The position numbers were made by a program, and so were the translations under genes. Positions 21,227-33,300 of a DNA stretch of 64,000 bases are shown here, one piece after another. Position 1 is the first letter of the stretch; the number at the start of each line of letters is the position of its first letter. Source of the DNA: Tamarix chinensis. Its lineage: Eukaryota > Streptophyta > Magnoliopsida > Caryophyllales > Tamaricaceae. The stretch is taken from NCBI GenBank assembly GCA_030549775.1, contig CM060175.1:35524318-35588317 (forward strand), written 5' to 3'. Below the pieces are notes generated by a model. That model was not told the DNA's origin and did no database searches. It saw only the letters and a list, made by a program, of their open reading frames with translations.

Positions 21227-21529
21227 GTGCTAAGGCCTTTTATGTGCTTATGGGCATTATGTGCTTCGCATGCTATGTATCCTTTGTATTATTATAATCA
21301 TTCTGTATGTGATATAACGTGGAGTTGAAGAATGTTTTGCATGGCATGTGTATTATTTATGTATAATGATATGTGTTGTGATACTGTAAGACATGCATGT
21401 GAGGATGTTGATATGATTTTATATGGGAGAAAGGATGAAAAAGGAGGATAGAGAAAGAATTTGATTAAGGGATGTGAGTTGACTTAAGTATTCCATTGAT
21501 TCATGAGTAAAGGAATAAAATGGAGAATT

Positions 21530-22150
21530 TTAGGGTTTCGTGTGTGAGAATCTGATTTATGATTTTTGAGGTTTTGTATGGAGAATATAATTTAAGGTTT
21601 TATATGGGGAAGTTTAATTTATGGTTTGTATGGTTTTGTGGGAGACAATATAATTTATGATGTTATATGGGACAATTGAATTTATGGTTTGTTAGGGAGA
21701 ATCTAATTTAAGATGTTATTTGGGGAGAATGTAATTTATGATATTATATAGGAGAACCTAATTTATGATTTGATTGGGAGAATCTAATTTATGATTTGTT
21801 TGGGGGAATCCAATTAATCCAAATTATGGTTTTTCTTGGGAGATTCTAATTTATGATTTTATGTGGGAGAATCTAACTTATAGTCTTGTATGGGAGAATA
21901 TAATTTGTGGTTATGAAAGGGGAGAATCTAATCAATTGTATTATGTGGAAAAATCTTTGGGTTTTATATGATTTGAATCTTTGTGTTGGTATGGATTGAA
22001 TTTAGGGTTTTATGTGAATGAATCTTTGGGTTATATATGGTTTGAATCTAGGGTTTGGTATGAATGAATCTTTGGGTTATGTGGATTGAATTTAGGGTTT
22101 TGTATGATGAGATTTTGGGTTTTACATAATGGTTAATGTTTGCATGGTTG
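21530..22150 (+). repeat. Degenerate minisatellite with teloboxes, nested LTR
   Basis: About 20 units of roughly 25-35 bp built on GGGAGAATCTAATTTATG and variants, passing into units built on TTAGGGTTT. Exact telobox complements TTAGGGTTT are at 21,530, 22,002, 22,092, 22,154, 22,174 and 22,558. LARD1 LTRs lack the GGGAGAATC units at the same place. Confidence 0.8.
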
Positions 22151-22796
22151 AAATTAGGGTTTCACATGGAATTTTAGGGTTTGCATGAAAAAGGTTCGAA
22201 GGTTTGTATGGGCAGATTAGTGTCTGCATGGGTATGAAATTTACGTGTGGAAAGTTAATTTGGGATGTAAGGAAGGTAATGTAAGTGTTGTTTGGGTAGT
22301 TAAACACTTTGGATGAAAAATAATACGTGGAACATTATCTAGGTACGTAGGAGACGAAGCTAGGGTTGGAGTGGTTAATTATGGTTTGTGGTTATTGATT
22401 AAGGGTTTGATGTGGCTGCTTAAGGTTTTTGTTGTAGCATGTGTTTTTGGTGATTAAGGTGTAATTATGAGAATGGAATCGATGATTTGTGACGTGTGGA
22501 GTGTTAAAATGATTTGGGTGATGTGAGGTGGAGTAAGAGGGGATGATAAGGCCTAAATTAGGGTTTCGGGATAAAACCCTGGAGTGAGATGTGAAGTAGA
22601 ATTGGAGGATAAGTGTAAAGGGAGCGATCCATGCATGTCTAGGGTTTGGTGGTAGCACGTGTGTAATTGGTGAATAAAGTATGATGATGAATATGGAATT
22701 TATGATTTATGATTCGTGCATGTGCATGATGAAAGCCTTTGAATAAGATACTTAATACATTAATCACGTAAAGTGGAAGATGTTGAGACGGGCCCA

Positions 22797-23120
22797 GACC
22801 GATCCACCGGCATAATAGTGGCAGGGAATGTTTTCCCTCGCGATCGATCCACCGGCTAAAATAGTGGCAGGGCATGTACCCTCGCGACCGATCCACCGGT
22901 TATAATAGTGGGGGATCCCGAGCTCAACAAAACAAAACGTTATGTGTTGAAAAATATGGGAAGACACTAATCACTTAAATTGGAACACCGTACGAGAAGG
23001 GGCCAGACCGATCCACCGGATATAATAGTGGCAGGGTATGTTACCCTCGCGACCGATCCACCGGCTAAAATAGTGGTAAGGAACGTTTCCCTCGTGACCG
23101 AGCCACCGGCAAAAATAGTG
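22797..23120 (+). repeat. Iteron array, two groups of three, nested LTR
   Basis: In + orientation CCGATCCACCGGC is followed by ATAATAGTGG or TAAAATAGTGG, at about 22,799, 22,845, 22,888, 23,008, 23,053 and 23,098. Same two-by-three design as LARD1, with CCGAT replacing CCGGT in the left arm, so the inverted repeat is broken but the spacing is kept. Confidence 0.92.
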
Positions 23121-24966
23121 GGGTTCCTGTAATCGTATGGACTTGAATAAAAGTATGGTGTGACATGATTCCTGATAAGAGATAAACTAAGTAATTGAAT
23201 CGGATTATATACATATGGGCCTTTATACTTTTACTTGGATGATCACATGAATTATGTTATCATGTTTATGATCTTTTAGTCTTATGCATGGATTATGTGC
23301 TTATGTGTCGGCCTTAGTGCTCGGTTACCTTACTCAGTACGTAGCGTACTGAGCACCCTTTTCATGGGTGCTACTCATTCCCACGAGTAGTATGCCCTTC
23401 TGATTTGTGCAGGTGGGTGAGATATCCGGTGGGACTATGTGTTGAGTTGTGTTTGGCTCAAGTTCGAGAGTGTCGTGGCCGTATTTCAACCTTTATGTAA
23501 TTTTATTTCCTACTATTATTTCTTTGTACTGGAGTATTTATCCTCTTTGATTTCGCACTCTTATTTCTATTTTATTACGTTTATAAACATTTATGTGTAC
23601 TTTGATTTTTAGGTATGATCTTTCGAGTTCTTTTATGAACTGTTGATTTGAATTTAATGTAAATATTTTCCTTATGCTTAGCACTTGGTACTGAAACGGT
23701 CGGAGAGAACCGGTTTGGTACTAAGTGTGGCGGTAAAATTTCCAGAATTCACGAGTTTTAAGTATTTCTAATTTAATTGCTTCCGCTTTAAGAAGAAAAA
23801 AAATTAGTGAATTTTGGGGTGTTACATTTGGAAGGGGTAACAGTATGATAACATTAAGGATAATAACAGAAATGGTATTAGTTAATAAGCTAATAATAAT
23901 AATAAGTCTAATAATAATAATAATAATAATAAGTGTAATAATACTAATATTAATTAAACTACTATAGGTGGCATAAGAAAAGGGTTTTAGGGTTCAGATG
24001 AATGGAAGACCACTTGAAGATGGTGGTGGTCTGGCGACGGCGGCGACGGCGGCAATGGAGGAGGAGAAGAGAGAAAAGATGGGGAAGGTGGTTAGATGGG
24101 AGGAGAAAAAAGGGAAGTTAAGTGTGGGGGAGGAGACAGCAGGGAGAGGGGAGTGGAATGAGGGTGGTGGCGTGAGAAGGGCGGGGGCGCGCGGTGGTGG
24201 ACGCGGCGGCCGAAGGAGGAAGAAGGTGGTGGAAAATGGTGGAGGCCGGTGAAGGAGGAAGCAGGGGTAAGGAGGGTATGGGCAGGTAGGGGAGGACCTG
24301 CAGGTTGCTTTGGAAGGTGGAAGGAGGGTGGAACACGGCGGAGGTGGCGGCTACGGGCGGCGTAAGGGGCGGTGGCGACTGGAAGAGGGGTTTTTCATCA
24401 GGGAGGTTCGCAAGGCTATGGCGGCATATGCAGGGCAGGGTGGAGGGAGGCGATGGTTTGGTTTTGTCGAGGAAGGTGCATGAGTGTTTTTGGTGGCCAG
24501 CGGTGGCGGTGGCGGCGGCGATCACCGGCGGCGGCGGAAGCTTCGTCTGATTTTCAGGTAACAGAGAGGTAGAGTTTCAGGGTATTTTTTGCAGCACAGG
24601 TTATGGCTGTCGAAGGAGGGTATTCATAGGCAATTGGGGGGAGAATACGACGGAGGAGGAGAGGACACACCAGGTCACGGCAGTACGCCGTCCGGCGGCG
24701 ATCGGGCAGGCCTATAGATTCTCTGTCAGCAGGTTCTGGCTCGGTTTGGGTGAGAAAGGAAAGGGGGCAAGGCCTGGGCGGTGCAGGACGGTAGACTGGG
24801 ACAAATCAGGAAAGAAAGGGACGGGAAAAAGGACGAGAGGGACGGCCAGACTGTGGTGTTGTCGGCGTTGCAGCGGCGCGGTGGTCACAGGTGCGAGGAA
24901 GAAGATGACAGCGGGGTAGGTTGGACCGGCGGTCCAGGGAAGAATAGAAAGGGGAGAAACCGGCCG

Positions 24967-25126
24967 GTCGACAACGGTTATAACGTTCCTAATCTCGACG
25001 CATCGTTTCATTGTTTAGAAGGTCGAAACGCAGCGTCGTGTGGTTGGCTGGCAAGGGTTATAAGGCTCATTAATCGCGACGCGGCGCTTCAGCGGATTGA
25101 AAGGCAAAACGCTGCGTCGCACTCGG
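24967..25126 (-). repeat. CpG-rich 80-bp direct repeat in U3, LARD1 5' LTR
   Basis: Units begin AACGGTTATAA (24,973) and AAGGGTTATAA (25,053), period 80, as in the 3' LTR. A few CpG sites differ between the LTRs. Confidence 0.85.
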
Positions 25127-26637
25127 GCGTTGGCCAGCGAACGACACTGGGCCGCGGGGGAGGGAGAAAGGAAAAGAAGAGAAGGGCTGAGTGTTGGGCG
25201 GCCTGTACGCGAGACGGGGGAGGGAGGAGGATTTGAGCCGGTGGGTTGGCCCAGCCGGGGGGGAGAGGAAAAGAAAAAAAAAGAATGAGGGAGAAAAAAG
25301 GAAGAAAAGGGAAAATAAGAAAATAAATAGGATGGAAAAATAATTAAAATAACTTATGGGGGAAATTGGGGTATTTTTTGGTTATTTAGAATATTAATAT
25401 TTATAAAATATGAAATAAATTCATTTTTGCTTATTTTAGACTATTTTAGATAAATTCCCTTAACCTCCATGCTAATTAGGAAAAATACCCAAATTTTTTT
25501 TAATTAAATTCTTTATTATTTTCCTCTTAATCTACCTTAATTAACTCTCTACATTTTAATAAATGAATTTATATAATTAATTTTCCTAATAATTCCTTAT
25601 TTGGCCATAATTTCGGAAATTAGGATTTTGGGATATTACATTATATGACTTGTACTATGTGTTATGCCCTTGTGTATTATTGCCCTATTATGAAATTCAT
25701 GCTAGGAGTCCTTGGGTAGTATGATAAGGTTGTAAGGAGATAAAAGAAATAAAGAAAGTGGAGTGATTAGAGGGAAGTGAGAAAGGCCTAATTACCTTAT
25801 GACTTATGAGCAGACAAATAAAATTATAATAGGAATAAATTAGGAGGTTAGAGTAAATCTTGCATGGGAGGTGTAAGACTTGCATGGTGTGGTTACTCTT
25901 TGCATGGGGTAACAATTATGTGGGAAAAGGTGATTTAAGTGTTAATAAAGGGGAGGGAAGAGTATTTTGGGTGTTTTTTTTCCATGAATAAAAATTAGTA
26001 CGTGGGTTCGTAGAAGTGTGTGTGGGGGACTTAACTAGAGTTTGTGGGAAAAACCCTAAGTGGGGGAAGTGTGTGGAAGGGAGAGTTGAGGGTAAGTGGT
26101 TGGAGTGAGGGCTGAGACTAGGAGGTATCTTATTAAGGGGGAATTAGGACAAGTGGAAAGGTTGGTGGAGTGTGAGTGATGAGGGGAAGACATGAAAGAA
26201 AGGAGAAGTATTAGGTTATGGATGACTAACTAAAGTTTTCATGATCATATATGAAGGATGGGAAGAAAGGTTGTGATTTTGGGTATGGATTGAGTGGGGT
26301 GATGGTTTAGGCCACATAAGCCATATTATGGTTTCTGACGGAAACCCTTGAGGGTGATGGTGAGTTAAAGTGGAGATGTGGCAAAGTGGGCCTTGATCCA
26401 CAAACATAGGAGTTTGGATTTTTCATGGCGAGAGGGAAATATAGGGAAGAAGTATGGGAGTATTAGGATGCATAGAGGTCTCAAGATATGTGATAGGGCT
26501 TTTTAGGAGAGCACGTGTTAATAGGGTCAGAATGGGAAGTCCAGGGGAGCATGCATGTCTAGTAAGAAAGTACCTATTGAATAAGACATGAATAATATTC
26601 TAAACATTTAAAGTAAAAGATTATTAAGCCAGCCTCA

Positions 26638-26975
26638 TACCGATTCACCAATATTAATAGTGGCTAGGTGTTGGGTGCCTTGGAGACCAATGCACCGACA
26701 AATAATAGTGGCCAAGTGCATGCTACATTGGGTGTTTGCGATACACCAGCTATAATAAGGGAGATCCCAAGCTCTATAAACTAAACCTTAAATGATAATA
26801 TGCCATGGAAAAAATGCTAATTACTTATAGTGGAATACCGTGAGAGTCGGGGCCAGATCGATCCAACAACATAATAGTGGCTAAGAGCACTTTGACTTGG
26901 TGATCGATCCAATGGAAAATAATAGGTGCTAAAAGTATTCTACCCTGGATGTTTCTGATCCACAAGTTATAATAT
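26638..26975 (+). repeat. Decayed iteron array, solo LTR 7316
   Basis: Six decayed copies: ACCGATTCACCA...TTAATAGTGG (26,638), CACCGACAAATAATAGTGG (about 26,690), CACCAGCTATAATAAGGG, then GATCGATCCAACAACATAATA, GATCGATCCAATGG...AATAATAGG and GATCCACAAGTTATAATA. The grouping in threes is still visible. Confidence 0.8.
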
Positions 26976-27626
26976 TTGGGATTCCATACTCATATGGATC
27001 TAAATTGAGAGTTGTGTGAAAATGGAATTGATGGCCTAAGATCTAATGCTTATGATTAAGCAGGCTGATTCACTATATGTATTATCTACCATTTATGTCA
27101 TATGGTCGAAGCCACATGGTTACTTTACTTATTACGTAGCATACTGATCACCTATTTCATGGGTGTTGCTCATTTCTATGAGCAGTGGCCCCTCCTAAAT
27201 TTGTGTAGGTAAGAGATGTTGTATATGATGATTTTAACAACTATGATACATTAGGCAGGATTGAGTGAAGGCCTCTTAGACTTGTCCTAGGATCCGAGAG
27301 AGTGTTGTTTGAACTCACTTTATGTTTTTATTCTCACTGTTATATTGATCATTTTATTTCCCCCATAGGGACTTTGTTAATATACTCGTTTTGTATCTTT
27401 GTATTGACTCTAACATTGCGCACTCTACTTTATTTATGAATTATTAGAAATATTGTGGTTTTCTATTCTACTCAAAATATTGTCTTGAAAACTTTCTAGC
27501 CTTTTTGTTGGTATGAGATTTGTCGAGAGTCAGTCTTGTACTAATCACTGCGGTAACATGCCTATTTTAGTGCATCATTTTCAATTCAAAAGAAAATTTT
27601 CAATTATAAAATTTAGGGGTATTACT

Positions 27627-28300
27627 AGTTCAAGTGTGTTTTTGTATCCTTCTAAGATTTGAGTAGTTTTGTGTGCTCAACATCAATACATGTCAAGAAG
27701 GTGTGAAGTTTTCTAAGATCGGTTAGTTACTACAAAAGATTTATTACTAACTTCACTAAGATAGCTTATCTGTTGGCTAATTTATTGATGAAGTTTACAC
27801 GTTTCTAGTGGTATAAGAAGTGCATCACAACCATTGGGAAATTGAAAAAGGATTTTTACTTTAGCTCTATTATTCAAGTTACCGAGTATATTGAATAGTT
27901 TTGAGGTGTACCCTGATGCTTCTAAGAATGGATTTAGTTCCACATTGATGCAATATTGAAGAGTAGCGGCCTATGCCTCTTAGTAATTAAAGTTGCATGA
28001 ATAAAACTATCTAGAGAATGATTTAGAGTAAAATATAGTGGTTTTCTCTTTGAAGTTTTGGATGTATTATCTTTATGGTGTTCAATGCAAGTGATATACT
28101 AATCAGAAGAGCCTCAAATACATTTTCACATAGCGAAAGTTAAAACTTGAGACAAAATTGATGGTTAGACTTTTTCAAGGATTATGATTATGAATTAACC
28201 TACAATGAGGGTAAGACTCATTTAGTGGAAAATTCTCTTACACAAAAGACATCACAATATTTGAGAACAATTATGTTATCCAATCAATTATTTTAGGATC
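27627..28300 (+). pseudogene. Element C: RT thumb and RNase H
   Basis: After the solo LTR, translation gives VFLYPSK, SFLRSVSYYKRFITNFTKIA and LANLLMKFTRF (about 27,700-27,800), the connection of gypsy RT. FEVYPDASKNGFSSTLMQY (about 27,900-27,960) is the start of RNase H with its first Asp, followed by AYASQ, then KSLKYIFT near 28,105 and a degraded ADALS region near 28,230. Stops are frequent. Confidence 0.88.
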
Positions 28301-28308
28301 TTAGAGAG

Positions 28309-29530
28309 ATGGGTAACAATTTAAGCAGCACTAGTACTTTAGAAACAAGGATGAGTGAATTGACTATCACACCTTTGATGTTTGATGAGATTCAAGCTAG
28401 TCAACTTTTTTATGCCAAGATTGAAAGGTTAAAGCACATGGAAGAGGTTAGGGATTCCATATCTTCAAAGTCAATAGTGTTAGATATCATAGTTGGTGGA
28501 GCGTGCCATCTAGTATTGAGCTCAAGAGGAAAATCCTAAAATATGGTCATTATACTCTCTATTCTAGCCATCCTAGAAGGAATATGTTGTATAGGATTGT
28601 CAAAGATATATTGGTGGTCTCGTATGAAATAGAAGGTTTTAGAGATTTTTATCTAATGTTTGACATGTTCGAAGGTCAAGATACACCATAAGATTCTAAT
28701 AAGGTTAGTATAACCCCTATAATTTCTATAGTGGAAGTGGGATAGTATATCTATGGAAATTATGGTTGTTCTTCTAAAGGCACATAGTTGTTTCAATTCC
28801 ATCTAAGTTACTATGGATCATCTAAATAATTGGCAATGTTCAATTTAATGAAGACTACATGGAGTATGGAGCAATTAGCTAATACATATAGGAATCACAT
28901 TGTGAGCCTTCTTGAAGTCCCTAGAGATATCATGTTTAAATATGACTCCAGATTCTTATCTCACTTTTGGAAAAATTTGTCGGCTGATTTTGAGACTCAA
29001 CTAAAGATGAGTACTACTGGTCACGAAAATATGAATGGTTATATGGAGGGGTCCATCCTTACCTTACAATGAATGCTTCAAGTATGTGTGTTGGATGTTA
29101 GAGGTAGTTGGGAAGATCATCTTGACTTGATCGCGTTCTCCTAGAATAATAGTTACCATGCGAGCATCAGAATGGCACTTTTTGAGGCCTTGAGTAGGAG
29201 GAAGTGATGTTGTCTTTTATGTTAGAGTGGAATTAGATAGATAATTTCTTTGGGATCATAAATGATCAAGGAGATAATGAAACATATTGGACTGATTCAT
29301 GACCTTATGAGAGCATTTGACGTCTGCCACAAGAGCTATTTAGATTTTAAGAGATCAATTTTTGGTTAGGAGGTTGGGGATAATAACCTTTTGAGGGTCT
29401 CTCCCACTAAGGGAACAATGAGATTTATCTAGAAGGGTAAGCTCAATCTATGTTTCATTGGACCATATGAGATCATTGTTCATGTCGGTGAGGTTGCCTA
29501 ATGATTAGAACTACAAGTAGAGTTATCATG
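28309..29530 (+). pseudogene. Element C: integrase
   Basis: Segment 28,830-29,072 is best kept: MKTTWSMEQLANTY, then DIMFKYDSRFLSHFWKNL and HENMNGYMEGSILTLQ, corresponding to the gypsy integrase core around the second catalytic Asp (VSDRD) and the catalytic Glu (G..ER.I.TL). In this copy the key positions read FKYD and GYMEG. Further on, YHASIRMALFEAL-type and RKMLW-type segments are decayed, and GKLNLCFIGPYEIIVHVGEVA (in two pieces, near 29,430-29,500) matches the SH3-like C-terminal part. Reading frame lost in several places. Confidence 0.9.
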
Positions 29531-29559
29531 TTTACACAATTTCTTTCACTTTTCCCAAT

Positions 29560-29795
29560 TTAGGAAATACGTACAAGACCCTTTACACATCATCCAACAA
29601 TAGATGTTAGAGGTTCACGAGTCTCAAACTTTTGAATAACGACCAATAAGAATTTTTCACACAAAAACTAAATAGAAGCGTACAAGGAAAAATATAGTAG
29701 TAAAGATCCTTTGGTCATGACATGGTGCTAATGAGGCCATGTGGGAGGCTGAGGAAGAGAGTCAAATGAAGTATCCCAATTCTCTCTCTTCGTGT
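29560..29795 (+). pseudogene. Element C: chromodomain at the pol C-terminus
   Basis: RPIRIFHTKTK (about 29,640) and VVKILWS-HGANEAMWEAEEE (about 29,700-29,765), then KYPNSL, match the chromodomain tail of plant chromoviruses (PVRILD.K...LVKVLWRNH.VEEATWE...YPHLF). In this group the chromodomain guides integration into heterochromatin. This places element C among chromoviruses, most like the Tekay/Del type. Confidence 0.85.
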
Positions 29796-29932
29796 TATAT
29801 TTTTTGGTGCAACCCTTATTTAAAGGGTTATTAACCCCTTCTACTTGCTATGTTTAATATTATATATAACTCACTATGTATTAGATTATGTGATTAGATT
29901 TTTGTTAGTAAGCTTAGGGGATGCAACCTCTT

Positions 29933-29944
29933 TTGAGGGAAGAG
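29933..29944 (+). promoter_or_regulatory. Polypurine tract of element C
   Basis: TTTTGAGGGAAGAG follows the degraded end-of-pol sequence GGATGCAACCTC. The LTR start lies just after. Confidence 0.6.
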
Positions 29945-30300
29945 TATTAAAATTCCCTGTATATGTAATATTTATTAAATAGGATTTTTTGTATTTCATA
30001 ATACTTGGGTGATGCTAGATCTCTATTTGGAACTATAGTTTTCGTTTGATTCAATAAGGAGCTTGAAAACAACGGAAAATTTTAGAAAAATGCGTTTTTT
30101 CGGCCTACTAGTTATAGTTTCAATGAAATGATCCAATTGTAACTTGTTTTTAGCTTAAGTTTCATTTGATGAGACCTATTTATTTTTTTGGGAAACTAAT
30201 TGACTAGTCTATAACGTAAGCACATATTTTGACCAAACCAATTGAGTAGTTTGTGAAATTGAGTGCTTTTTTAAACTTGATTTTTCTAGATATTTTGTTT
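29945..30300 (+). repeat. Start of element C 3' LTR (truncated, right edge uncertain)
   Basis: TATTAAAATTCCC follows the PPT and likely represents a decayed LTR start. The sequence then runs into minus-strand D LTR by about 30,300-30,400, judged by similarity of 30,410-30,470 to the left part of the solo LTR at 51,493. Only about 0.35 kb of the C LTR is visible. Confidence 0.5.
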
Positions 30301-33300
30301 CATCAAAATCAAACCTTGTTAATCCAAATTAAAGTTATGCTAAAGTAATCCTTAATCCTTTTAATCATTTAAGATATTTTAATTAATCCTCAAGTGAATT
30401 TGAAGGCTTGATTTTGAAACAAGAAGGGGAGGATGACCTTGCCCTATATGAAGTACAAGGTTAAAACCAACCAAGATATTTAAAACAAATAGAGTGTGTA
30501 AGTAAAAGATTACAAAAATGAATCGAAAGGTGGTTTACATTAAAGGACCTCAACGGTACAAGGTTACAACAAAATGAGATTAGGGTATGACACCTATATT
30601 AAAACCACAGTCCCTTGCAGACCCCACGATATCTCCAAATGTCCTCACTCTCAAGCCCCAACACAAATGAGGTAGGCCCTCTACTAGTTATGCACAAAAA
30701 CCTACACATGGCTCTTTGCTCATGTGAATAAGTAGGTGACAGAGCAAACAGAGACATTAGTATGTTATGTAATGAGTAATTCAAGTTGCTCCCTCAATAT
30801 TAACACAAGTATACAAATTATATTATGCATGGATATAAAATAAAACACACGTCATAATGAATTCACATATATAGGCATGAGTACAATAGGAAACACTACC
30901 ATGCTTAATTCAAACAATGCAGGATATACCATGCTTGGTTTCACATTATCACATTATAGATGCTTTCATATGTAATAGTAGATAAAATCTAAGTAACTTA
31001 TAGGTTTTATTTGAAATTACTCATTTACTTAGGTTGTACCATTTCCTTATTCATATATGACATATGCTAAGCATCTGGTTAATATTCTACTCAATAACCA
31101 ATTTGTCATTTAGACCAGTAGCCAGATTTATAAACCAACTTCTATTCTTTTTTGGTTATTCATACCATTACGTCCATCCATATCTAATTACTAAACGTTA
31201 ACTTGGTCATCATTCAAATTTTATAAACCAATTACTTATTATCATTATTTTATTAACATTGAGTGATAGACTATGAACTATACTATAGTCTTACATACCA
31301 TGGAAGTATATCCAAATCAGGGACATAAAGTTTTGGACGGAGTCAATCACCAAGTAGACATTAGTCCAGGAAAAAGCTAATCGCTAAAATGGACATAATT
31401 ATGAGCCACAACAAACTAATATAGAAATAATTCCTAGCCAAATCCAACCACCTATGTATCTTGACCCTTTAGTATCGATACCCCCTAGTACATCATCAGT
31501 TTCAAGAGTAAGGCATTAGAGCCTCTCAAGATCCCACCTAAAGGAACCAAAAATGCTCTAAGACATACTAACCCCCTATAACTAATCGAAGATTGGGTAA
31601 CCCAGAACCATCCTTAACTTGATTTTCTTTCTATTTACATGATTAACATATTATTCATAAGGATAAATGATCACTCAAAGCCCATACAAAAGTAAGGAAA
31701 CTTTCATGTTTATCCAATATCAATCCATTCCTTTCCATTTTCCTACCTTACGGTTTTCCATTTATCATTGTAACATATAACTCATATCCATCTTATCATT
31801 TTGTTCAAGCCCATGATGAGTTTCATTAATATTTTCTCAATACTATCGCTTATCATAAGTGGAATACCCATTTAACCTTTACATTACTAATAGTGAATGT
31901 CATAAATTATGATCCATTTTAATCCTTTCATTATGCTAATAATACATGATAAAATTTTTATTTTTCCAATCAATAATCATAATATAATCCCCAAAATAGC
32001 CTCAAAGCATAACCTAACTAAAGGGAAACCAACCATGTAAACCAATAGATCAGCCTAGCCCAATCAATCGATTGGTTGCACTAACTAGTTGATTGGTTTG
32101 ACTTAACCAATTATTCTATTTGACTCAACTAGACCATGCTTTTCCCAAACTTGTCGATCAATTTAGGCAAAATAATTAACTTTTCATAGACTAGTCTATT
32201 GGTGATACACAACAAGTTAATGGGTTGGATTAAACATTCGACCATTTAAGGAACCATTAGATAGGTTTGACCTAACCGGTCAATTGATTTTCCCTAAAAT
32301 TCACGAAAAAAAATTAATTTCATGTATATTCTTACATATAAATTATCATTAACCACATCAAAACTTGTGCTAACATAGTATAGCACATTTTCAATAGAAT
32401 TAACATGCATTTCATAACATGGAATCACTATATTTTATTTGTACCACTTTTCACGCTTTTTACTCAAATTTTATTATCTAACCATCCAAATTACTTATGT
32501 AGGTTACATAAATTTATGTCAAAATGTAGGAATCAACTCAATGGAACACATAATCATTAATCATTTTAGAAGTAAGAATTAGTTACTTTATACAGGAAAA
32601 TTTTGTTTTAAGCCAAAATTTCCAATTTTGAAATTCTTAGCTTTTAAAACCATAAAACCACAATCTCAAACTCAAAAGTTTATATCAAAATCTTATCAAA
32701 ATTTTGAAATTAAAATTGAGGGAGTAGAGGAAAGTTAGGGAAATGCTCATCTGAACCACTTAACCATTTCTACCAAAACCTAACTCTTCCTTGCTTAACA
32801 ATAATCTAAAATAAGAGAAAGCAAGAGATAAGATCATAAGATTGTAAGTGATGTAGGAGCATCCCACTCATATGATAACAATAATCTATTCATAAAAATT
32901 TATAAATTAGGAGAATCAAAAACTATCCTTACTTGGATTAAAATATGTGCTAGATTATAAGAAGTCAATTCTAATATTGTTATATTGTGTGGATTGCATG
33001 TATTTACCTTATCTCTATACTTCTATGATTTCCATGCAAGTATGCCTTATCGGCTTGAGATATGCCAATATGATATCGATATGCTATTATGTGACATCAT
33101 TGTGCTGCATAAGCCTTACCATAATTTAGGTAGTATGCTTTACCAGTACTTCACTATACTAATACCGCACTTATGTGGCTACTATGATGATCTAGCTTCT
33201 AGTTTGGGGAGAAAAGGAGGGTTTATAGGGTTAAAACTCTCAGTTAAAGTATTCTTAATGTGATGATGTGGGCCATGAGTAGGCCATTAATTGGGGTTGG

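Larger units (their letters stand above)
19020..23826 (+). mobile_element. Opposite-strand LARD-type solo LTR nested in LARD1 5' LTR
   Basis: Starts TGAAATGCCCC and ends TTTTGGGGTGTTACA (4.81 kb). Flanking 5-mers GTTGG and TTTGG agree at 4 of 5 bases. The uninterrupted site is visible in the 3' LTR near 11,990-12,005. In + orientation it holds a CpG element (19,650), GC-rich block (19,560-20,460), TATA (20,003), donor-like (21,219/21,220), minisatellite and teloboxes (21,530-22,570), six iterons (22,797-23,120), acceptor-like (23,412) and a terminus complementary in layout to 9039-9200. No internal domain, so a solo LTR. Confidence 0.92.
9039..25640 (-). mobile_element. LARD1: large non-coding LTR retrotransposon
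   Basis: Two long LTRs (9039-13,827 and 16,108-25,640; the second holds a nested LTR) flank a 2.28 kb internal part with no gag or pol. The PBS (16,093-16,104) and PPT (13,828-13,845) place it on the minus strand: the 5' LTR is on the right and transcription runs leftward. Flanking 5-mers TGATA (9034-9038) and TTATA (25,641-25,645) differ at one base, fitting a 5-bp target duplication. LTR length (4.7-4.8 kb), an internal domain shorter than one LTR and the absence of coding fit the LARD class, which depends on enzymes from autonomous gypsy elements. Confidence 0.92.
16108..25640 (-). repeat. LARD1 5' LTR, interrupted by a nested LTR
   Basis: The minus-strand LTR runs from 25,640 (TGTAATATCCC) to 16,108 (GTGTTACA). 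Removing the insertion at 19,020-23,826 and one copy of its target duplication leaves about 4.72 kb, nearly the same length as the 3' LTR. It keeps donor-like (18,386) and acceptor-like (16,505) sites, teloboxes (17,531, 17,750, 17,938), the 80-bp U3 repeat (24,967-25,126) and a TATA that has decayed to TATGAATA (24,621-24,628). Confidence 0.93.
7316..27626 (+). mobile_element. LARD-type solo LTR in element C RT, split by LARD1
   Basis: Begins TGTGATGCCCCGAAA, a decayed form of the family start TGTAACACCCC, and ends GGGGTATTACT. After removing LARD1 (9039-25,640) about 3.7 kb remains. Layout in + orientation: AT-rich U3; C-rich Pro-coding-like stretch and TATA (7859); TTA microsatellite (8490-8750); donor-like site near 8868; then, beyond the insertion, decayed iterons (26,638-26,975) and an acceptor-like site near 27,209. 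Flanks AGATT and AGTTC are only loosely similar, as expected for an old target duplication. CpG is almost absent. Confidence 0.8.
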
